The translations under genes were made by a program, and so were the position numbers. A model generated the notes under the pieces. The model saw only the letters and a program-made list of their open reading frames with translations, was not told the DNA's origin and ran no database searches. From CAIJMU01 sp035530275 (lineage in GTDB: Bacteria > Spirochaetota > Spirochaetia > Treponematales > Rectinemataceae), in contig DATKVC010000001.1 in assembly GCA_035530275.1 (NCBI GenBank), positions 1-64,000 on the forward strand: a DNA stretch of 64,000 bases, read 5' to 3'. Every line of letters begins with the position of its first letter. Position 1 is the first letter of the stretch. Below are positions 33,922 to 44,673 of this stretch, piece by piece.

Positions 33922-36096
33922 ATGTCGAGCGAATCCCAGCAAGAACTGCGCGCGCGGATAAACGCGAGCAATCTCGAGGCCTGGGATCGCATGCTCTCGG
34001 ACCCGCAGACCACCCTCGCCCTCGCCCGCGAAACCCTCGAAGAGGCCCAAGCCTGCGACTACCGCGACGGCGAGGGCGAGGCCGAACTCAATATCGGCTG
34101 GTGCGAATTCTACCTCTCCCGGCTGGGCGAGGCGCTCAGGCACTTCGAGAGGGCTCGGACGATCTTCGAGGAAATTTCGCATCCCCTCGGGCTCATGAAG
34201 GCCTACAACGCCCTCGGCGGCGTCCACCAGGAATTCGGCCGCTTCGATGTCGCGATGGACTTCTACGCCCGGAGCCTCGACGAGGCCAGGCGTCATGGGA
34301 ACGCCCTGCGCGAGGCGGCCACCCTCAACAACATCGGCGAGATATGCCTCGAACGCGGCGACGTGAAGGAGGGGCTCGACTACCTCCTCAGGGCCTACGA
34401 AACGGTGATGGAGGCCGACGATCGGGAGCTTATCGCCAATGTCCTCATCAATCTCGGCAAGGGATTCCACAGCATGGAGAACTGGGTCCTCGCCTGGGAC
34501 TTCGCCGAGAAGGCCCTGGACGTGACCAAGGGCTCGGGAAACCGAACCCTCGAGGCGGAAGCCGAGCTCGTTTTCGGCAGGATCGTGCGCGATTCCACCT
34601 CGGCGGCGGAGGCCGAGCCCCACTTCCTCTCGGCCCTCGCGATCGCAGAGAGCCTCGGCAACGAGAAATCGCGGGTGGCCACCCTGCTGGAGCTCGGCGC
34701 CCTGGACGCCCTCAGAGGCGACAACGAAGGGGCACTGGAGCGCTATCGCAACGCCCTCGCGGGCGCCGAAATGCTCGGCGCGAAGAAGCTGCTCAATCTC
34801 GCCTATGAACGGCTGTCGGAGGTCCATGCCGCCCTCGGCGATTACCAGATCGCCCTCGACTACTACATTCGTCACGCCCGCTTCGAAAAGGAGGCCCTCG
34901 GCGAGGACACTTCCCGCAAGATCAACGGCATCACGGTGCAGTACGAAGTGGAGCGGAGCAAGCAGGAGGCGGAGATCTATCGGCTCAGGAACATCGAACT
35001 CAGGGAAAAGACCCTCGAGCTCGAGGAACTCAACGGCCAACTTCGCTCGATCTCGGAGATCGGAAGGCGAGTGACCTCCAGCCTCGACCTCGACACGGTG
35101 ATATCCACATTGCACGAGAGCCTCGGGCGGCACATGGATGTCTCGGTCTTCGGCATCGCGGTCTATTCGGAGGAGGAGAAGGTCCTCGACTGGAAGGCCT
35201 ACTTCGAGCTGTCGAAGCGCCTGCATCGGCCCCTTCGGAAGATCGATCCCCATCGGAGCATCGCGGCCTGGTGCATAGCCAATCGACAGACGGCCTTCAT
35301 CAACGACCCCGAGCTCGAGGCGAAGAAGTATATCGACGGTCCGCCGAGCGTCTTCGGCACGCCGACGGGCTCGCTCATCTTCATACCTCTTAGCATAGAA
35401 GAGCGTGTGATCGGCATCCTGACCGTCCAGGCGATCGCCCGAAACGCCTATACCCAGCTCCATCGCGCCCTCCTCGAGGCCCTCGGTCCCTACGTCGCCA
35501 TCGCCATCGAGAACAGCCTGATCCACGACCGCCTCTCCGAGATGCACCGCGCGATCATGGGGGAGAAGGCCGAGCTCGAGCGGAGCGCGACGTATTCGAG
35601 CCATCTCGCCAACCACGACAGTCTCACCGGCCTTCCCAACCGAAGGCTCCTCTTCGAGCTCCTTCAGAAATCCTTCGATATAGCCGCGCGCAACGGTACC
35701 AAGGTCGGCATCGTCTTCATCGACCTCGACGACTTCAAGCCAGTCAACGACCGCTTCGGCCACCTTTCCGGCGACGCCGTCCTCGTCGAGATCGCCAACA
35801 GGCTTCAGACCTCGCTTCGGTCGTCGGACACCATCGCGCGGGTAGGCGGCGACGAATTCATCGTCGTGCTCACCAATGTTCGCGACACTTCGGTCATCGG
35901 TCTCGCGAGGCAGAAGCTCGCCGAGGCGACTCTTCGCCCCATCGAGATGGACGAGGGCGTCTGCAGCATCGGGCTTTCCATGGGCATCTCCGTATTTCCC
36001 GACGACGGAACAAACGTCGAGGAGCTCCTGGGAAAGGCCGATGCGGGCATGTACGCAGAAAAGGCCTCGAAAAAGCCCAAGATCGGCTCCCATTGA
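33922..36096 (+). CDS. Diguanylate cyclase with TPR sensor repeats and GAF domain
   Basis: 724 residues without membrane segments. TPR-like helical repeats fill about residues 35-330 (for example AYNALGGVHQEFGRFDVAMDF), a coiled coil about 345-375, a GAF domain about 385-545 (SSLDLDTVISTLHESLG; SLIFIPLSIEERVIGILTV), and a GGDEF domain about 565-720. The active-site motif GGDEF is intact at 642-646, so synthesis of cyclic di-GMP is expected. There is no RxxD-type inhibitory site in the usual place. Input signal and partner bound by the TPRs are unknown. In spirochaetes c-di-GMP often controls motility, and a motility gene lies downstream. Confidence 0.92.
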   Translation: MSSESQQELRARINASNLEAWDRMLSDPQTTLALARETLEEAQACDYRDGEGEAELNIGWCEFYLSRLGEALRHFERARTIFEEISHPLGLMKAYNALGGVHQEFGRFDVAMDFYARSLDEARRHGNALREAATLNNIGEICLERGDVKEGLDYLLRAYETVMEADDRELIANVLINLGKGFHSMENWVLAWDFAEKALDVTKGSGNRTLEAEAELVFGRIVRDSTSAAEAEPHFLSALAIAESLGNEKSRVATLLELGALDALRGDNEGALERYRNALAGAEMLGAKKLLNLAYERLSEVHAALGDYQIALDYYIRHARFEKEALGEDTSRKINGITVQYEVERSKQEAEIYRLRNIELREKTLELEELNGQLRSISEIGRRVTSSLDLDTVISTLHESLGRHMDVSVFGIAVYSEEEKVLDWKAYFELSKRLHRPLRKIDPHRSIAAWCIANRQTAFINDPELEAKKYIDGPPSVFGTPTGSLIFIPLSIEERVIGILTVQAIARNAYTQLHRALLEALGPYVAIAIENSLIHDRLSEMHRAIMGEKAELERSATYSSHLANHDSLTGLPNRRLLFELLQKSFDIAARNGTKVGIVFIDLDDFKPVNDRFGHLSGDAVLVEIANRLQTSLRSSDTIARVGGDEFIVVLTNVRDTSVIGLARQKLAEATLRPIEMDEGVCSIGLSMGISVFPDDGTNVEELLGKADAGMYAEKASKKPKIGSH

Positions 36097-36142
36097 GGTT
36101 CCCGACCGTCGGCATGACCATTTCCCCGATCCCCGACCGTCG

Positions 36143-36171
36143 TTGACAGCCCTTCGCGGGCGTGCTACCGT
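36143..36171 (+). promoter_or_regulatory. Candidate sigma70 promoter of the SurA/PpiD-like gene
   Basis: TTGACA (36143-36148), 17-base spacer, TACCGT (36166-36171). It lies 71 bases upstream of the ATG in a 145-base intergenic stretch. The -10 is a partial match. Confidence 0.5.
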
Positions 36172-36241
36172 CTCGGTCGTTTCTGCCCGAAATCGACCGC
36201 GACTTCGTTGTCGCAAGCCCTCTCCTCGACGGAAGGAAATC

Positions 36242-37804
36242 ATGGCATTCCAGTCAAAGAATTCAGGAGCCGCCAAGCCGGCTCAGACCCCGGCCAAGAA
36301 GGCCGGATCGGACACACCGCGCAGGGGAATAAAAAACCCCTTCATCTATTTCGGCACCATCGCCTTCCTCGTCCTCGTCATCGTCGCCTTCGTCTTCTTC
36401 CCGACCAGCGCGAGCGTCGGCGGCGCCGGGGCCCTCTCCTTCGGCAGCTACGCCGGCAGGCCCATTTCCTACACCCAGAATTCCTATATGGTGCAGCAGG
36501 TCCAGGCCCTGAGCCAGGCGAACCCGGCCACCGACAACAACGAGCTCTCCAACCAGCTCAGGAACTACCAGATTTACCGGGCGGCTTTCGAAAGCTCCGT
36601 CATCCACGAAGGCATCCTCGACGCGGTCGACCACGCGGGCATCGTCGTCCCCGATGAGATCATCGACGCGGAAATGGCGAAGATGCCGCAGTTCCAGGAA
36701 AACGGGGCCTTTTCGCCCAAACTCTACCAGAACACGCCGAGTTCGCAGCGCCTCGACATACGGGCCCAGCTCCGCGACCAGTACCTCACGCAGAGCTATA
36801 CCAATGCTGTCTATTCCATAAAGCCCTCGTCGAAGGAGAACGCCTTCATCGCCGACATGGCGAAGGAGACGCGGACCATCGACTACGCCCTCTTCCCCCT
36901 CTCCGCCTATCCCGATTCCGAACTTGTCGCCTGGGCCCAGTCGAATGCGGGCCTATTCCGACGCCTCAAACTGTCCAGGATCACCATGGCCAAGGAAGCC
37001 GAAGTCGCAGACCTCGCCAAGAAGATCGCCGGCGGACTGGCTTTCGCCGATGCCGCGAAGAAGTCCTCCACCGATTCCTGGGCGAGCCAGGGAGGCGACC
37101 TCGGCCTTCGCTACTTCCACGAGCTTCAGGGCGACCTCTCCTCGAAGGCGGATGCGGATAAGGTCGCCGGCCTGAAGAAGGGCGAGATCTCGGTTCCGAT
37201 CAAGACCTCGGCCGGCTCCTGGGCAATCTTCAAGCTCGAGGATGACATCCTCGCCCCCGCCTTCACCGATCCTGCCGTGCTCGCGGACGCCCGCAGTTAC
37301 ATGACGCAGACCGAAAAAGGAAAGATCGAGGATTGGACCCTCGCCAAGGCCAAGGCCTTCGCGGCCCTTCCCGCCGCCGATTTCGACCGAAACGCCAAGA
37401 AAGATGGTATTGTGACGAAATTGGCCGGCCCCTTCTCCCTCGACTACGGCAACGCCACGGTCAATCTCTACGGCCAGAACGCACCCCTCTTCACGCCCCT
37501 GCCGACTTCGGGAGCCCCCGAGCTCTCGGCGGCCTCGACCAGCGACAAGTTCTTCCAAGCGGCCTTCGGCCTCGCGCCGGGAGCCGTCTCCGACCCCTTC
37601 GTCCTGGGCGACAACGTCATGGTCGTCAAGGTAAAGGAGGCCGGCGTCTCGACGGACGCGGGTCTCGTTTCGGCCTATTATCCCTATTTCGTCCAGCGCA
37701 CGATCGACGGCGATCTCCGCTCCATGTTCCTCGCGAGTCCCAAGCTCAAGGACCGCTTCATGGATGTCTACTTCAAGTACTTCAGCCCCAAGCCCACGAA
37801 ATAA
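36242..37804 (+). CDS. SurA/PpiD-like membrane-anchored periplasmic folding protein
   Basis: 520 residues. After a basic, Lys/Pro/Ala-rich N-terminus comes one transmembrane helix at about 33-58 (FGTIAFLVLVIVAFVFF); the rest would be periplasmic. A SurA_N-like helical region (RAAFESSVIHEGILDAVDHAGIVVPDEII) is followed by a parvulin-like peptidyl-prolyl isomerase region (about 235-330, SQGGDLGLRYFHELQGDL). Layout resembles PpiD. ATG 36242 is chosen because GGAAGGAAATC precedes it, although the frame is open far upstream inside the GGDEF gene. It would help fold envelope proteins. Confidence 0.85.
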   Translation: MAFQSKNSGAAKPAQTPAKKAGSDTPRRGIKNPFIYFGTIAFLVLVIVAFVFFPTSASVGGAGALSFGSYAGRPISYTQNSYMVQQVQALSQANPATDNNELSNQLRNYQIYRAAFESSVIHEGILDAVDHAGIVVPDEIIDAEMAKMPQFQENGAFSPKLYQNTPSSQRLDIRAQLRDQYLTQSYTNAVYSIKPSSKENAFIADMAKETRTIDYALFPLSAYPDSELVAWAQSNAGLFRRLKLSRITMAKEAEVADLAKKIAGGLAFADAAKKSSTDSWASQGGDLGLRYFHELQGDLSSKADADKVAGLKKGEISVPIKTSAGSWAIFKLEDDILAPAFTDPAVLADARSYMTQTEKGKIEDWTLAKAKAFAALPAADFDRNAKKDGIVTKLAGPFSLDYGNATVNLYGQNAPLFTPLPTSGAPELSAASTSDKFFQAAFGLAPGAVSDPFVLGDNVMVVKVKEAGVSTDAGLVSAYYPYFVQRTIDGDLRSMFLASPKLKDRFMDVYFKYFSPKPTK

Positions 37805-37811
37805 GGGGCCT

Positions 37812-39455
37812 GTGGGTTCGGGCGATCGCCTCGACGGCGACCGCCCCGCCGATCCCGCGATCGTCTTCTGTTCCGGCGAGGAGAATATCCTCGCGAAGGG
37901 CCGCCTCCTGTACCCGGAGCGCGGCCCTTCGCGTTTTGCCCGGCGCATGGCGGAGGTCGCCCTCGAGGAATCTCGCCGCTCGGGGCCGGCAAGGCTTATT
38001 CTCGTCCTCTCGCCTGGCCTGTGGTTCGGCGTGACCGAGCTTCTCGCCGGATTGCCCGCCGACGGAGCCCTGCTCTGCGTCGAGACCGATCCGGAACTCG
38101 CAGCCCTCTCTCGCGCGCACATGCCCGCGGGCCTCCTCGCCGATCGACGTGTGGGATTCGTCGCAGGCCGGGATCCCCGAGCCTGGGTCGAGGCCGCGGC
38201 GAGGCTCGGCCGATTTCGGCGCTGCCACCCGGTGCGGCTTTCGGGGGGCGCCGATCTGGACCAGCAGTCCTACCGAGACGCTGCCTTCGTCCTCGACGAG
38301 GATTTCTCCGCCTATTGGCGCAATCGAGCCTCGCTCGCGGCCATGGGCCGCCTTTGGGTCAGGAACATATTCCGCAACCTCTCTCGCCTGAAAGAGATGG
38401 CGCAGCGAACCTTGACGCCCATCTCGGGGGCGACCCTCGTTTGCGGGGCCGGCCCCTCGCTCGAGACCGCCCTTCCCCTCGTCGCCCGCCATAGGGATAA
38501 GCTCTTCGTCGTGGCGGCCGACACTGCCGCCGGCCCCCTCGCCCTCGCGGGCATCGTGCCCGACCTCGTCGTCTGCCTCGAGGCCCAGATCTGGAACCTC
38601 AGGGACTTCCTTCCGCTCGAAGGAGCGGAGTTCGCCCTTCTCGCCGACCTGTCGAGCCACCCTTCGAGCTTCGGGATTCCGGGTGCGATCAATTCATTAA
38701 GTATTGTGCGCATTTTCGCGGGAGCCCTGATGGAAAGGCTCCGGAGCCTTGGTCTCCCCGCCCTCGACCTCCCGCCCCTCGGATCGGTCGGTGTCCAGGC
38801 CCTCCATGTCGCCTGGCGTCTCGGAGCCGACCCGCTGTTCGTCGCGGGCCTCGACTTCGCCTTCGAGCCGGGCAAGACCCACGCCCGGGGCAGCCCCGCC
38901 CTCCTCGCCGACCTAGCGACGGCGTCTCGCCTTTCGCCTCTAGGTTCCCGTCCTCTCGCCACGAGCTTTCGGGAAGGAGTGAGGCCGGCAAACCGCGAGG
39001 GGAGCCTGACCGATCCCGTGCTGTCACGTTATGCGGAACAGGCGGCCGAGGAACTCGGGATTTCGGGAGCGAAGGTCTTCGATCTGAGAGGAGACTTCGG
39101 CCTGCCCTTGGGGGCCGAGCGCCTCGATGCCGCTTCAGCGAATCGACTCCTGGGCGAATTGCCCTCACGGAGGGCGTGGGGGCGCGGGGTGCAGGACAGC
39201 GGCGATACCGCGGCCCGAGCCCGTGAATTCCTCGCGGCCGAATCGAAAAGGCTGCTCGTCCTCGAAAAAATGCTGAGGGGCGGCTCGCGTCCTGACGATT
39301 CCACGCTGCTTGGCGCAATCGCCGAGCTCGATTATCTCCTCTGGCCCATGCCCGACGCCGAGCGCATCGCGGCCCTGCCCCAGGATCTCCTCAACCGTGT
39401 CCTCGTCGAGACTGAATACTGGCTCGCCCAACTCGCCGATATTACGGCCCTCTAG
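37812..39455 (+). CDS. Motility-associated factor glycosyltransferase (Maf, DUF115)
   Basis: 547 residues. The segment TLVCGAGPSLETALPLV is the DUF115 (MptE-like) motif of Maf proteins, which transfer nonulosonic-type sugars to Ser/Thr of flagellin in several bacteria; NIFRNLSRLKEMAQ just before and GVQALHVAWRLGADPLFVAGLDFAF after are also typical. The start is likely GTG 37812, 8 bases after the previous stop with AAGGGG upstream; an ATG at 37764 would overlap the chaperone gene. Together with the sugar-activation genes at the right end of the window it hints at flagellar glycosylation. Acceptor and sugar are not known. Confidence 0.85.
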   Translation: MGSGDRLDGDRPADPAIVFCSGEENILAKGRLLYPERGPSRFARRMAEVALEESRRSGPARLILVLSPGLWFGVTELLAGLPADGALLCVETDPELAALSRAHMPAGLLADRRVGFVAGRDPRAWVEAAARLGRFRRCHPVRLSGGADLDQQSYRDAAFVLDEDFSAYWRNRASLAAMGRLWVRNIFRNLSRLKEMAQRTLTPISGATLVCGAGPSLETALPLVARHRDKLFVVAADTAAGPLALAGIVPDLVVCLEAQIWNLRDFLPLEGAEFALLADLSSHPSSFGIPGAINSLSIVRIFAGALMERLRSLGLPALDLPPLGSVGVQALHVAWRLGADPLFVAGLDFAFEPGKTHARGSPALLADLATASRLSPLGSRPLATSFREGVRPANREGSLTDPVLSRYAEQAAEELGISGAKVFDLRGDFGLPLGAERLDAASANRLLGELPSRRAWGRGVQDSGDTAARAREFLAAESKRLLVLEKMLRGGSRPDDSTLLGAIAELDYLLWPMPDAERIAALPQDLLNRVLVETEYWLAQLADITAL

Positions 39456-39497
39456 CAATGGACCTTACTTGCGCTCTTTGTTCTTGTCTTCGTTCTT

Positions 39498-39540
39498 CGC
39501 GATCGCTGCGCGATCGCGTTGCGGATGCTGCGCATCCGCA
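39498..39540. repeat. Two adjacent hairpins with identical loops
   Basis: Hairpin 1: CGCGATCG (39498-39505), loop CTGCG, CGATCGCG (39511-39518). Hairpin 2: TGCGGATG (39520-39527), loop CTGCG, CATCCGCA (39533-39540). Both have 8-bp perfect stems and the same 5-base loop but different stems. They lie downstream of both the Maf gene (+) and lepA (-), so could act as a terminator region, although there is no T-run. Confidence 0.8.
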
Positions 39541-39547
39541 CAGACCA

Positions 39548-41371
<1,824 letters not shown>

Positions 41372-41422
41372 GTCGCACTGTAGCGCGAAAAGGCCTTTTT
41401 TTCCAGAGCCGGCATCGCTAAC

Positions 41423-41451
41423 TTACCTCGTCACGCGGATTTTGCTATAGT
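41423..41451 (+). promoter_or_regulatory. Candidate extended -10 promoter of the grx-FTR-nifS-thiI operon
   Basis: TTACCT (41423-41428), 17 bases, TATAGT (41446-41451) preceded by TGC, an extended -10 form. It lies 43 bases before the glutaredoxin start, in the divergent region with lepA. Confidence 0.6.
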
Positions 41452-41494
41452 GGCTCGGCGGTTCTTGAGTTGCCGAACCGGCAAAGGGGGCTCC

Positions 41495-41800
41495 ATGCTC
41501 GAAGATCTCGAATACACTCTCGTCGAGGGGACGCGGAAGGACCACGCGATTTCCCTCTATACACTGTCCACATGCGGTTTCTGCAAAAAGGCGATGTCCT
41601 TTCTTGCCCGCGAAGGTTTCGCCTACCGGTATATCCATGTCGATATGATACCCCTCGAAAAAAAGACGGTCATCAAAAAGGTCCTCAAGGAAAAATTCAA
41701 ACAGGACGTCGCCTTTCCCTTCGCCGTCGTCGATGACGCCCAGCACCTGGTTGGATTCATCGAACCCGACTGGAAGCTCACCCTCGGCGTGAAGGGTTGA
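41495..41800 (+). CDS. Glutaredoxin-like protein
   Basis: 101 residues with the thioredoxin fold: ISLYTLSTCGFCKKAMSFL carries a dithiol active site Cys27-Gly-Phe-Cys30, and FPFAVVDD gives the cis-proline. ATG 41495 is chosen because AAGGGGG lies just upstream. It is followed after 4 bases by an FTR-beta-like gene. The pair suggests that the glutaredoxin is the electron acceptor or donor of the Fe-S reductase rather than being glutathione-driven. The CGFC site is unlike the common CPYC. Confidence 0.9.
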   Translation: MLEDLEYTLVEGTRKDHAISLYTLSTCGFCKKAMSFLAREGFAYRYIHVDMIPLEKKTVIKKVLKEKFKQDVAFPFAVVDDAQHLVGFIEPDWKLTLGVKG

Positions 41801-41804
41801 GCCC

Positions 41805-42134
41805 ATGGCCGAAAAGAGCCTCGATCAGGTCCGCGTCTTCACCGAGATGGTCGCGGAAAAGCAGGGCTGGGTCCTCAATCAGGACAAGGAATTCTACGGC
41901 ACTCTCGTGTCCGGCCTCATGGCCAACTGGAACCGTTTCGGGTACTTTCTCTGCCCCTGTCGCGACTCGGAGGGAAGCCGGGCTGAAGACTCCAAGGCAG
42001 TCTGCCCCTGCGTCTGGGCGCGGTCCGATATCCAGAAATACGGCCACTGCTATTGCGCCCTCTATATGTCGAAGGAATTTTCCGAAAGCGGCAAGGAGCC
42101 TTCGGGCATTCCCGACGGTCGATACGCGACCTGA
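41805..42134 (+). CDS. Ferredoxin:thioredoxin reductase beta-like Fe-S protein
   Basis: 109 residues. Six cysteines in three pairs (C50-P-C52, C67-P-C69, C82-Y-C84) match the catalytic subunit of ferredoxin:thioredoxin reductase, which holds a [4Fe-4S] cluster next to a redox disulfide and passes electrons one at a time from ferredoxin to a thiol protein. Plant and cyanobacterial enzymes have CHC in the last pair; here it is CYC. There is no alpha (variable) subunit in the window. Coupled to the upstream glutaredoxin, its likely partner. Confidence 0.9.
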   Translation: MAEKSLDQVRVFTEMVAEKQGWVLNQDKEFYGTLVSGLMANWNRFGYFLCPCRDSEGSRAEDSKAVCPCVWARSDIQKYGHCYCALYMSKEFSESGKEPSGIPDGRYAT

Positions 42135-42152
42135 TCGACCGAAGCTTCCGCG

Positions 42153-43343
42153 ATGATCTATCTCGACTGGGCAAGCACCTCCCTCCCCGACCGCGAACTC
42201 CTCGTCGAGGCTGTCGGCATCGCCGCCGACTTTCCCGGCAACCCTTCGAGCCCTCACGCCCTGGGGAGGGCAGCCAAGGAGAAACTCGAGGATGCGAGAA
42301 AGGGCATCCTCGCCCGGCTCGGCAGAGCTAACCCCGCGCAGAGCCTCGTCTTCGCCGGCTCGGGCTCCGAGGCCGACGCCATTCCCCTCCTTGCCCTCGC
42401 GCGCAAGGCTTCCAAGGATGGGAGCACACCGCACATTCTCGTCAGCGCCATCGAGCACGCGGCTATTCACGAGGAGCTCCCGATACTCAAGCGGCTCGGC
42501 GTCGAATCGACCCTCGTATTTCCCGGCGCCGACGGCCTCATCGATCCGGCCGCCCTCGAAAAGGCCCTGCGTCCCGAAACCGAGGCTGTCTTCGTGATGG
42601 CCGTCAACAACGAGACCGGGGCGATCCAGCCCCTCGCCGAAATCGTCAAGGCCGTCCAAACGCGCGCGGCAATCCTGGGCAAACGGAGGCCCCGTATCCA
42701 CGCCGACGCCGTCCAGGCCCTGGGGAAGATGCCCTTCGCCCCCGCGGAACTCGGCCTCGACTCGGCTGCCTTCGCCGCCCATAAACTCCGCGGCCCCCGC
42801 GGCATCGGAGCCCTCTGGCTCGGTCGCCCCCTCGAGCCCCTGGTCCTTGGCGGCGGACAGGAGGGAGGCATGAGGCCTGGCACCGAGAGCCTCCAGGCGG
42901 CATGGGCCTTTCGCGCCTGCCTCGACCGCGCCATCGGCGCTTTGGAAGCCCGGGTCTCGGCAGCCCGAGCCCTCGAGTCGAGGCTCATCGAAGGCCTCCT
43001 CGACATGGGTGCCCTCCCCCTCCCCCTGGGCCGCGAGCCCGGCGACGCACGCTATTCGCCCTTCATCCTCTCGGCGGCCTTTCCCGGCCTTTCCGGCGAG
43101 GTTTTCGCGCGCGCTCTCGCCGCGGGCTGTGCCGAGGCTCCCGACGGCGTTGCCGTCTCGACGGGCTCGGCCTGTTCGCACAACGCGCGCACGAAGGGCC
43201 GCCGCATCCTCGAGGCCATGGGTCTCCCCGAGGCCCTCTCCTTTTCCTCGATTCGCGTGTCGACGGGGGATCTCACGACCGAAGGGGACATCGAGGCCTT
43301 CCTCAAGGCCGCGCGAAGGCTCTACACTGCGCTGAAGACCTGA
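42153..43343 (+). CDS. Cysteine desulfurase (NifS/IscS family)
   Basis: 396 residues, PLP-dependent. PLP lysine is K211 (AAHKLRGPRGIGAL); the catalytic persulfide Cys is C341 in STGSACSH. Motifs SGSEADAIPL and NNETGAIQPL are also present. It removes sulfur from cysteine and hands it on as a persulfide. Immediately upstream of thiI (47 bases), like the NifZ-ThiI pair of Bacillus, so its main product is probably sulfur for tRNA 4-thiouridine. The preceding Grx/FTR genes may reduce the persulfide carrier. Confidence 0.93.
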   Translation: MIYLDWASTSLPDRELLVEAVGIAADFPGNPSSPHALGRAAKEKLEDARKGILARLGRANPAQSLVFAGSGSEADAIPLLALARKASKDGSTPHILVSAIEHAAIHEELPILKRLGVESTLVFPGADGLIDPAALEKALRPETEAVFVMAVNNETGAIQPLAEIVKAVQTRAAILGKRRPRIHADAVQALGKMPFAPAELGLDSAAFAAHKLRGPRGIGALWLGRPLEPLVLGGGQEGGMRPGTESLQAAWAFRACLDRAIGALEARVSAARALESRLIEGLLDMGALPLPLGREPGDARYSPFILSAAFPGLSGEVFARALAAGCAEAPDGVAVSTGSACSHNARTKGRRILEAMGLPEALSFSSIRVSTGDLTTEGDIEAFLKAARRLYTALKT

Positions 43344-43390
43344 GAAAAAGCGAAGGCCCCTTGGCCGCATCGCAAGACAACGGAGAAAGC

Positions 43391-44584
43391 ATGGAAGCCA
43401 CTGCCCTCTACCTCGTGAAGGTGGGCGAAATACTCCTCAAGCTCGGCAATCGCAGGGAATTCGAGAACAGGCTCAAGGCCGACATCGGCAAGCGCCTTTC
43501 GGGCATCCCCCACAAGATCGAATATCAGCCCGGCAGATACTTCGTGTCCGTGGACGAGGAGAGCGCCGCCGCCGCCGAGGAGATACTTTCCCGAACCCCC
43601 GGTGTGAACGGTTGGGCGCGCTGCCTCCGCAGGTCCAAGAACTTCGCCGAAATAGAGAAGGCTGCCCTCGAGGTCGCGGCGACCGCGATGGCGAAGGGCG
43701 GGCGGAGCTTCAAGGTCGAGTCGCGGAGGTCGGACAAGAGCTTTCCCCTCGACTCCTTCGCGATATCGAAGGAATTGGGACATTCGATCCTCGTGGCGAA
43801 TCCCGAGAGCAGGGTCGACCTCCACAAGCCCGATTTCCTCGTGAACGTCGAGATCCGCGACCGCGCCTTCGTGTACGGCAATCCTAGCCGGGGCGTCAAG
43901 GGCCTGCCCGTCGGCAGCCAGGGCCGCGGCCTCCTCCTCCTCTCCGGCGGCATCGACTCGCCGGTGGCAGGCTACCTCATGGCCAAGCGCGGCCTGAACC
44001 TCGAGGCCATGTACTTCCACGCCTGGCCCTACACCTCGAAGGAGGCTCACGACAAGGTTAAGGATCTCGCGCGGGTCCTTTCCGCCTATACGGGCGGCAT
44101 CACCCTCTGGACCGTGCCCTTCACCGACATCCAGATGGCCCTCAAGAAGGGCGCGCGCGAGGATCTCACAACACTGATGATGCGGGCCGCGATGATGGAG
44201 ATAGCCCATTCTTTCGCGACCAAGCGCGGCGACACCTGCATCGTCACCGGCGAAAGCCTCGGCCAGGTGGCGAGCCAGACCGCCCAGAACCTCCGCTTCA
44301 CCCAGTTCCCCACCGACCTGCCCGTCCTCCGCCCCCTCATCGGCATCGACAAGGAAGATACCATCGCAATTGCGAAGGAAATCGGCAGCTTCGACATCTC
44401 GGTGCGACCCTTCGAGGACTGCTGCGTGATCTTCAGCCCCGAGCATCCCCTCCTCCGCGCCGTCCTGGGGCGCGAAAAGGCCGCATACGAGGCCCTGGGC
44501 CTCGGTCCCCTCATCGCCGCCGCCATCGAGGGCATCGAGAAACTCGAGTTGCCCTTCTCCGAGAGGATCGTGCCGGGGCGCTGA
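43391..44584 (+). CDS. thiI: tRNA 4-thiouridine synthetase ThiI (without rhodanese domain)
   Basis: 397 residues: an NFLD plus THUMP region (1-165) then the AANH/PP-loop domain with SGGIDSPVA at 185-193. A C-terminal FEDCCVIFSPEHP contains the Cys used in sulfur transfer. No rhodanese domain, as in Bacillus ThiI, which uses a dedicated desulfurase; the upstream gene fits that role. It adenylates U8 of tRNA and inserts sulfur; it may also feed thiazole synthesis. ATG 43391 has GGAGAAAGC upstream although the frame is open into the desulfurase gene. Confidence 0.95.
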   Translation: MEATALYLVKVGEILLKLGNRREFENRLKADIGKRLSGIPHKIEYQPGRYFVSVDEESAAAAEEILSRTPGVNGWARCLRRSKNFAEIEKAALEVAATAMAKGGRSFKVESRRSDKSFPLDSFAISKELGHSILVANPESRVDLHKPDFLVNVEIRDRAFVYGNPSRGVKGLPVGSQGRGLLLLSGGIDSPVAGYLMAKRGLNLEAMYFHAWPYTSKEAHDKVKDLARVLSAYTGGITLWTVPFTDIQMALKKGAREDLTTLMMRAAMMEIAHSFATKRGDTCIVTGESLGQVASQTAQNLRFTQFPTDLPVLRPLIGIDKEDTIAIAKEIGSFDISVRPFEDCCVIFSPEHPLLRAVLGREKAAYEALGLGPLIAAAIEGIEKLELPFSERIVPGR

Positions 44585-44673
44585 AGCGGCAGAGGTAAAG
44601 ACCAACATGGGCGCGGGCGGCTCGAATTTTGAAGCAAATAGCCTCCTCCCCCGCGTTGTGGTAGATTGGAGGC

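Noticed and set aside
33577..36276. An 899-codon minus-strand open frame opposite the GGDEF gene
   Set aside because: Long only because of codon bias in the GC-rich plus-strand gene; no recognisable domain.
36953..38122. A 389-codon minus-strand open frame across the chaperone and Maf genes
   Set aside because: Composition is that of an antisense shadow and it spans two well-supported genes.
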